Positions 59,570-64,000 of a DNA stretch of 64,000 nt are shown piece by piece. Position numbers and translations under genes: made by a program. This DNA is from Bradyrhizobium hereditatis (GTDB taxonomy: Bacteria; Pseudomonadota; Alphaproteobacteria; Rhizobiales; Xanthobacteraceae). Numbering within the stretch: position 1 is the stretch's first letter; every line of letters begins with the position of its first letter. Where the stretch lies: NCBI RefSeq assembly GCF_020329435.1, contig NZ_JAGKJK010000004.1, positions 1-64,000 of the forward strand, read 5' to 3'. The notes below the pieces were generated by a model. That model made no database searches. It was not told where the DNA came from and saw nothing but the letters and a program-made list of their open reading frames with translations.

Positions 59570-60367
59570 ATGACGCAGGCACAGCTCGCGCAGGGACACT
59601 CACCCCTGCTCGCGGTTCGCGACGTCAGCGTCGTGTTCGGCGGCATCATCGCGCTGAATGGCGTTTCCTTCGATATGCACAAGGGAAATATCCTCGGCCT
59701 GATCGGTCCGAACGGCGCCGGCAAGACGACGTTGTTCAACTGTCTCTCCCGGCTCTATCAGCCGTCCTCCGGCGATATCCTGATGGAAGGCGTGAGCATC
59801 CTGACGCGCCCGGCGCACAAGATTGCCGAGATCGGCATCGGCCGCACCTTCCAGAACGTCGCGCTGTTTCCCAACCTTTCGGTGCTCGACAATGTCCGCG
59901 TCGGCTGCCATTCGCGCACCTCTAGCGACATCATCTCGGACTCCCTGAAGCTCGCCTGGGTTCGCCGCAGCGAGGCCGAAGTCAACAAGAAGGCCCACGA
60001 GATCCTCGCCTATCTCGACCTCGAAGACGTCGGCCACACCGTCGTGTCGGGATTGCCGTTCGGTACGCAGAAGCGTGTCGAGCTGGCGCGCGCGCTAGCC
60101 GCCGACCCGAAGATCCTGCTGCTCGACGAGCCCGCCGGCGGCCTCAATCACGAGGAAGTCCATGTGCTCGGCGACCTCATCAAGAAGCTTCGTGACGAAC
60201 GTCATCTCACCGTGCTCTTGGTCGAGCATCACATGGGTCTGGTGATGTCAATCGCCGATCACGTCGTCGCACTCAACTTCGGCCGCAAGCTCGCCGAAGG
60301 GACGCCGGCCCAGGTCCAGGCCGACCCGGATGTCATCAAAGCCTATCTGGGGAGCAAGGACCAATGA
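59570..60367 (+). CDS. livG: Branched-chain amino acid-type ABC transporter ATP-binding protein (LivG)
   Basis: 265 residues. Walker A GPNGAGKTT (about 45-53), FQNVALFPNLSVLDNVRVG, the signature LPFGTQKRVELARAL (degenerate LSGGQ, as is usual for LivG) and Walker B LLLDEPAGGLNHEE. It is the first transporter gene downstream of the IclR regulator. The family includes carriers of aromatic and dicarboxylic acids, so an acid used by the neighbouring beta-oxidation cluster is a plausible substrate. Confidence 0.93.
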   Translation: MTQAQLAQGHSPLLAVRDVSVVFGGIIALNGVSFDMHKGNILGLIGPNGAGKTTLFNCLSRLYQPSSGDILMEGVSILTRPAHKIAEIGIGRTFQNVALFPNLSVLDNVRVGCHSRTSSDIISDSLKLAWVRRSEAEVNKKAHEILAYLDLEDVGHTVVSGLPFGTQKRVELARALAADPKILLLDEPAGGLNHEEVHVLGDLIKKLRDERHLTVLLVEHHMGLVMSIADHVVALNFGRKLAEGTPAQVQADPDVIKAYLGSKDQ

Positions 60368-61077
60368 CCGCGATGCTCAACGTTAAGGACCTGCGCGCCT
60401 ATTACGGGCAGGTCCAGGCGCTTCACGGCCTGTCCTTCGCGCTGAACGAGGGCTCGCTGACCACCCTGCTCGGGGCCAACGGCGCCGGCAAGACCACCAC
60501 GCTGCGGGCGATCTGCAATATGGTGCGCTCGACCGGTGCGATCGAGTTCGAGGGCAAGCCGCTGTCTGGCAAGTCGACCGAAAACGTCGTCCGTCTCGGC
60601 ATTGCGCACGTGCCGCAGGGCCGCGGCACCTTCACCACCATGACGGTGGAGGAGAATTTGCAGCTTGGAGCCATCACCCGCACCGACAGGAAGAACATCG
60701 TCGCCGATATCGAGCGCATGTACGATCACTTCCCGGTGCTCAAGGAGCGCCACACGCAGCAGGCCGGCACCCTGTCGGGAGGCGAGCAGCAGATGCTCGC
60801 GGTCGCGCGGGCGCTGATGTTGCGGCCGCGGCTGATGCTGCTGGATGAGCCGTCCTTCGGACTGGCGCCCCTGATCGTGCGCGAGCTGTTCAAGATTCTC
60901 GGCAAGATCAACCGCGAGGACAAGGTCACCATCCTGGTGGTCGAGCAGAACGCTCAACTGGCGCTGGAGCTCGCCGACCAGGCTTATGTCATCGAAACCG
61001 GGAAGATCGTGATGTCGGGCAGCGCGAAGGAAATCGCGAGCAACGAAGACGTCCGCAAATCCTATCTAGGCTACTGA
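60364..61077 (+). CDS. livF: Branched-chain amino acid-type ABC transporter ATP-binding protein (LivF)
   Basis: 237 residues. Walker A GANGAGKTT (about 37-45), VPQGRGTFTTMTVEENLQLG, LSGGEQQMLAVARAL and Walker B LMLLDEPSFGLAPL. It overlaps livG by 4 bp and works with it as a heterodimeric ATPase. Confidence 0.93.
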   Translation: MTAMLNVKDLRAYYGQVQALHGLSFALNEGSLTTLLGANGAGKTTTLRAICNMVRSTGAIEFEGKPLSGKSTENVVRLGIAHVPQGRGTFTTMTVEENLQLGAITRTDRKNIVADIERMYDHFPVLKERHTQQAGTLSGGEQQMLAVARALMLRPRLMLLDEPSFGLAPLIVRELFKILGKINREDKVTILVVEQNAQLALELADQAYVIETGKIVMSGSAKEIASNEDVRKSYLGY

Positions 61078-61088
61078 GGAGCACGGCC

Positions 61089-61967
61089 GTGGAACTACTT
61101 ACCAACCAAGTCCTGGCCGGCATTGCCACAGGCGCGATCTATGCCTGTATGGCGCTCGCGGTCGTCATGATCTACCAGGCGATCGACCATCTGAATTTCG
61201 CCCAGGGCGAAATGGCGATGTTCTCGACCTTCATCTCCTGGCAATTGATGCAGTGGGGCGTACCCTATTGGTCGGCGTTCCTGCTCACGCTGGCCATTTC
61301 GTTCGCCGGCGGCATCCTGATCGAACGCCTCTTGTTCAAACCGCTCGCCAAGGCACCGGTGCTGACCAACGTCGCCGGCTTCATCGCGCTGTTTGCGATC
61401 GTCAACTCGGTGGCCGGCCTGACCTGGGACTTCACCATCAAGCAATATCCAACCCCGTTCGGTTCCGCACCGTTCCTCGGCAGCCAGCTGATCTCGACCC
61501 ACCAGGCCGGGATGATCGGCGTCACGCTCTTGATGCTGATCGGGCTCTACCTCTTCTTCCAGTTCACCCGAATCGGCCTTGCGATGCGCGCAGCGGCGGC
61601 GTTGCCGGAATCGGCGCGCCTGGTCGGCGTCAACACCTCCTGGATGATCGCGCTCGGCTGGGGCATGGCCTCCGCGATCGGCGCCGTCGCCGGCATCCTG
61701 ATCGCCCCGGTCGTGTTCCTCGAACCGAACATGATGGGCGGCGTCCTGGTCTACGGCTTCGCCGCCGCCGTGCTCGGCGGGCTTTCCTCACCGCTTGGCG
61801 CAGTCATCGGCGGCTTCCTGGTCGGCGTCTTCGAGAACCTCGCCGGCACCTACATCCCCGGCGTGGGCAATGAACTGAAACTCCCGATCGCGCTTGCGCT
61901 GATCATCACCGTCCTGGTTTTCAAACCTGCCGGTCTCTTCGGCCGAGCCATCGTCAAGCGAGTCTGA
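61089..61967 (+). CDS. livH: Branched-chain amino acid-type ABC transporter permease (LivH)
   Basis: 292 residues with about eight hydrophobic segments. LivH features are GIATGAIYACMALAVVMIYQ and DHLNFAQGEMAMFSTFISWQ near the N-terminus and VYGFAAAVLGGLSSPLGAVI and GGFLVGVFENLAG near the C-terminus. It is 11 bp after livF and 2 bp before livM. Confidence 0.93.
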   Translation: MELLTNQVLAGIATGAIYACMALAVVMIYQAIDHLNFAQGEMAMFSTFISWQLMQWGVPYWSAFLLTLAISFAGGILIERLLFKPLAKAPVLTNVAGFIALFAIVNSVAGLTWDFTIKQYPTPFGSAPFLGSQLISTHQAGMIGVTLLMLIGLYLFFQFTRIGLAMRAAAALPESARLVGVNTSWMIALGWGMASAIGAVAGILIAPVVFLEPNMMGGVLVYGFAAAVLGGLSSPLGAVIGGFLVGVFENLAGTYIPGVGNELKLPIALALIITVLVFKPAGLFGRAIVKRV

Positions 61968-61969
61968 TT

Positions 61970-62992
61970 ATGAGCGCAGCTGCAGAAGACGCCGTCACAG
62001 AAGCCCCCGCCGCCGTCGAGGCCGTTCCGAAGCGCGCCATGACGCTGGGCACCGGCACCTCGCTGGTGATCCTGGCGGCGCTGCTCGTCACGCCAATGTT
62101 CGTGAAGAACTTCGTCGTCTTCCAGATGACGATGGTCATGATCTACGGAATCGCGGTGCTGGCACTCAACATCCTCACGGGCGGCAGCGGACAGTTTTCG
62201 CTAGGCCAGAGCGCGTTCTACGCGCTCGGCGCCTATACGTCGGCGGTCCTGATGGAAAACTTCAACGTGAACTACGCGCTGACGCTGCCGATTGCGGGGC
62301 TTGTCTCGTTCGGCGCCGGCTACCTGTTCGGCAAACCCGCATTGCGGCTCTCCGGCATCTACCTTGCGCTTGCCACCTTCGCGCTGGCGGTCGCCATGCC
62401 GCAACTGCTGAAGCTGCATTTCCTCGAGCATTGGACCGGCGGCGTGCAGGGCCTCACCGTCATGAAGCCCGATGCGCCGTTCGGCCTGCCGCTCGGACAG
62501 GACAAGTGGCTCTATTACTTCACGCTGGCGATCTCGCTGGCAATCTATATCGGGTCGGTCAACCTGCTCCGCTCGCGCTCGGGCCGCGCCTTCATGTCGA
62601 TCCGCGACAATGAGATCGCGGCATCCGCCATGGGCGTCGACGTCGCCCAGTACAAGACGCTCGCCTTCGGCATATCCGCGGGCATCACCGGCATCGCCGG
62701 CGGGCTCAGCGCCATCGTCGTGGCGTTCGTGGCGCCCGACAGCTACACGATCAACCTGGCCATCGCACTATTCCTCGGCATGGTGGTTGGCGGGGTGGGC
62801 TGGTTGCCGGGCTCGTTCGTCGGCGCCGCCTTCATCATCTTCGTGCCGAATATCGCCGAGAGCATCTCCAAGGGCCTCTCGGGCGCCGTCTTCGGCGTGC
62901 TCCTGTTCCTCGTGATCTTCCTCGTGCCGCACGGTGCAAGGCAGGTCGCGATAGTTGCCCAGCAGATGCTCGGTAAACTCAAGAAGAACTAA
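61970..62992 (+). CDS. livM: Branched-chain amino acid-type ABC transporter permease (LivM)
   Basis: 340 residues. A soluble N-terminal 25 residues rich in Ala/Glu precede about nine spans. LivM blocks: YGIAVLALNILTGGSGQFSL, GQSAFYALGAYTSAVLME, LRLSGIYLALATFALAVAMP and the EAA-like RSRSGRAFMSIRDNEIAASA with GVDVAQYKTLAFGISAGITG. It is followed 29 bp later by the substrate-binding protein gene. Confidence 0.93.
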   Translation: MSAAAEDAVTEAPAAVEAVPKRAMTLGTGTSLVILAALLVTPMFVKNFVVFQMTMVMIYGIAVLALNILTGGSGQFSLGQSAFYALGAYTSAVLMENFNVNYALTLPIAGLVSFGAGYLFGKPALRLSGIYLALATFALAVAMPQLLKLHFLEHWTGGVQGLTVMKPDAPFGLPLGQDKWLYYFTLAISLAIYIGSVNLLRSRSGRAFMSIRDNEIAASAMGVDVAQYKTLAFGISAGITGIAGGLSAIVVAFVAPDSYTINLAIALFLGMVVGGVGWLPGSFVGAAFIIFVPNIAESISKGLSGAVFGVLLFLVIFLVPHGARQVAIVAQQMLGKLKKN

Positions 62993-63021
62993 GAACCGAA
63001 AGTACAAACTCAGGAGACATT

Positions 63022-64000
63022 ATGTCTGCAACACGACGGACCGTCGCCTTCGGGGCGGCGGTCGCCGCATTCGTTTTCACTTCCACCACCGCCCTCGCGC
63101 AGAAGAAATACGATACCGGTGCGACCGACAAGGAAATCAAGATCGGTCACATCGTTCCCTACAGCGGCCCCGCCTCCGCCTACGGCGTCATCGGCAAGAC
63201 CGAAGAAGCCTACTTCAAGATGATCAATGACAATGGCGGCATCAACGGCCGGAAGATCAGCTTCGTCTCCTATGACGATGCCTACAGCCCGCCAAAGGCC
63301 GTCGAACAGGTGCGCAAGCTCGTCGAGAGCGACGAGGTGCTGGTGGTGTTCAATCCGCTCGGCACCCCCTCCAACAGCGCGATCCAGAAGTACCTGAATG
63401 CCAAGAAAGTGCCGCAACTCTTCGTCGCCACCGGCGCGACCAAGTGGAACGATCCGAAGCACTTTCCGTGGACCATCGGATGGCAGCCCAGCTACCAGAG
63501 CGAGGGACGCATCTACGCCAAATACCTGATGAAGGAGAAGCCCGACGCCAAGATCGCCGTGCTCTATCAGAACGACGATTTCGGCAAAGACTACCTCAAG
63601 GGCCTGAAGGACGGCTTCGAGGGCAAGGCTTCGCTGATCGAGGAAAGCTACGAGGTCTCGGAGCCGACGATCGACAGCCACATCGTAAAGCTCAAGGCGA
63701 CCGGAGCGGACGTCCTGATCAGCATCACGACGCCCAAATTTGCGGCACAGGCAATCAAGAAGGCGGCCGAGATCGATTGGAAGGCGCTCCAGATCGTCGC
63801 CAACGTTTCGGCCTCGGTCGGCAGCGTGCTCAAGCCGGCGGGGTTCGAGAACTCGCAGGGCCTGCTTTCGGCAGCCTATGCCAAGGACGCCAGCGACCCG
63901 CAATGGCAGAACGATCCCGGCATGCAGAAGTTCTTCGCCTTCCTCGACAAGTACTATCCGGAAGGCGACCGGCTCAACAGCTCGGTGGTCTACGGCTATG
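63022..64000 (+). CDS. ABC transporter substrate-binding protein, Leu/Ile/Val-type (partial)
   Basis: The window ends before the stop; 326 codons are visible. The ATG has AGGAGA four bases upstream. The signal peptide MSATRRTVAFGAAVAAFVFT...ALAQ is followed by EIKIGHIVPYSGPASAYGVI, NDNGGINGRKISFVSYDDAY and a type I periplasmic-binding-protein fold. It completes the livGFHM transporter. The binding pocket resembles those of carriers of diverse acids as much as LivJ; ligand unknown. Confidence 0.93.
   Translation, partial: MSATRRTVAFGAAVAAFVFTSTTALAQKKYDTGATDKEIKIGHIVPYSGPASAYGVIGKTEEAYFKMINDNGGINGRKISFVSYDDAYSPPKAVEQVRKLVESDEVLVVFNPLGTPSNSAIQKYLNAKKVPQLFVATGATKWNDPKHFPWTIGWQPSYQSEGRIYAKYLMKEKPDAKIAVLYQNDDFGKDYLKGLKDGFEGKASLIEESYEVSEPTIDSHIVKLKATGADVLISITTPKFAAQAIKKAAEIDWKALQIVANVSASVGSVLKPAGFENSQGLLSAAYAKDASDPQWQNDPGMQKFFAFLDKYYPEGDRLNSSVVYGY

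Overview
The window is a GC-rich alphaproteobacterial chromosome segment, most likely Bradyrhizobium or a close relative (Rhodopseudomonas, Nitrobacteraceae). The grounds are the urtABCDE-ureDAB arrangement, a complete Caulobacter-type Tad/Cpa pilus locus, a pim-like dicarboxylate/fatty acid beta-oxidation cluster next to a branched-chain-type ABC transporter, and many short palindromic intergenic repeats. Gene density is high. I saw no insertion sequence, prophage, tRNA, rRNA or CRISPR array. The placement rests on protein character and synteny, not on a database search.

Layout. (1) 1-8.2 kb, minus strand: urea uptake and hydrolysis, in the order urtA, urtB, urtC, urtD, urtE, ureD, ureA, ureB. 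A sigma-54-type promoter and an NtrC-like dyad lie upstream of urtA. Downstream of ureB is an array of about 280-bp repeats; ureC is not in the window. (2) 8.7-10.9 kb: RhlE-type RNA helicase, an IF-1 with a basic Arg/Gly tail, and a cold shock protein. (3) 11.0-26.5 kb: Tad/Flp pilus. A minus-strand group (standalone secretin N-domain protein, two TadE/TadG-like pseudopilins) is separated from the main plus-strand operon (flp, cpaA-F, tadB, tadC; tadD on the opposite strand) by two paralogous di-iron membrane hydroxylases flanking a polytopic membrane protein. CtrA-like TTAA-N7-TTAA boxes lie upstream of several of these units. (4) 26.6-28.8 kb: M17 aminopeptidase overlapping an NlpC/P60 hydrolase. 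(5) 29.0-36.7 kb: Yej-type oligopeptide ABC transporter with two tandem substrate-binding proteins. (6) 37-41.2 kb: membrane-anchored cytochrome c, kdsB, pheA, a Trp/Gly-rich secreted protein and a luciferase-like oxidoreductase. (7) 41.6-46.3 kb: metF-metH. (8) 46.4-50.7 kb: two glutathione S-transferases, a small secreted protein, a GNAT acetyltransferase and glpK. (9) 51.0-58.5 kb, minus strand: SDR, two acyl-CoA dehydrogenases, acyl-CoA ligase and a bifunctional enoyl-CoA hydratase/3-hydroxyacyl-CoA dehydrogenase. (10) 58.6-64.0 kb: a divergent IclR regulator, then livG-livF-livH-livM and a substrate-binding protein cut by the window end.

How the parts work together. Region 1 imports urea with an ABC system and hydrolyses it, probably under nitrogen control. 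Region 3 builds and powers a Flp pilus. Regions 9 and 10 look like one regulon for uptake, CoA activation and beta-oxidation of a carboxylic acid; a perfect 19-bp palindrome sits in the divergent promoter between pimF and the IclR gene. No thiolase is present in that cluster.

The most noteworthy non-coding signals are the CtrA-like boxes of the pilus locus, the sigma-54/NtrC-like promoter of urtA, the IclR palindrome, and at least five families of intergenic palindromes, some of them inside operons.
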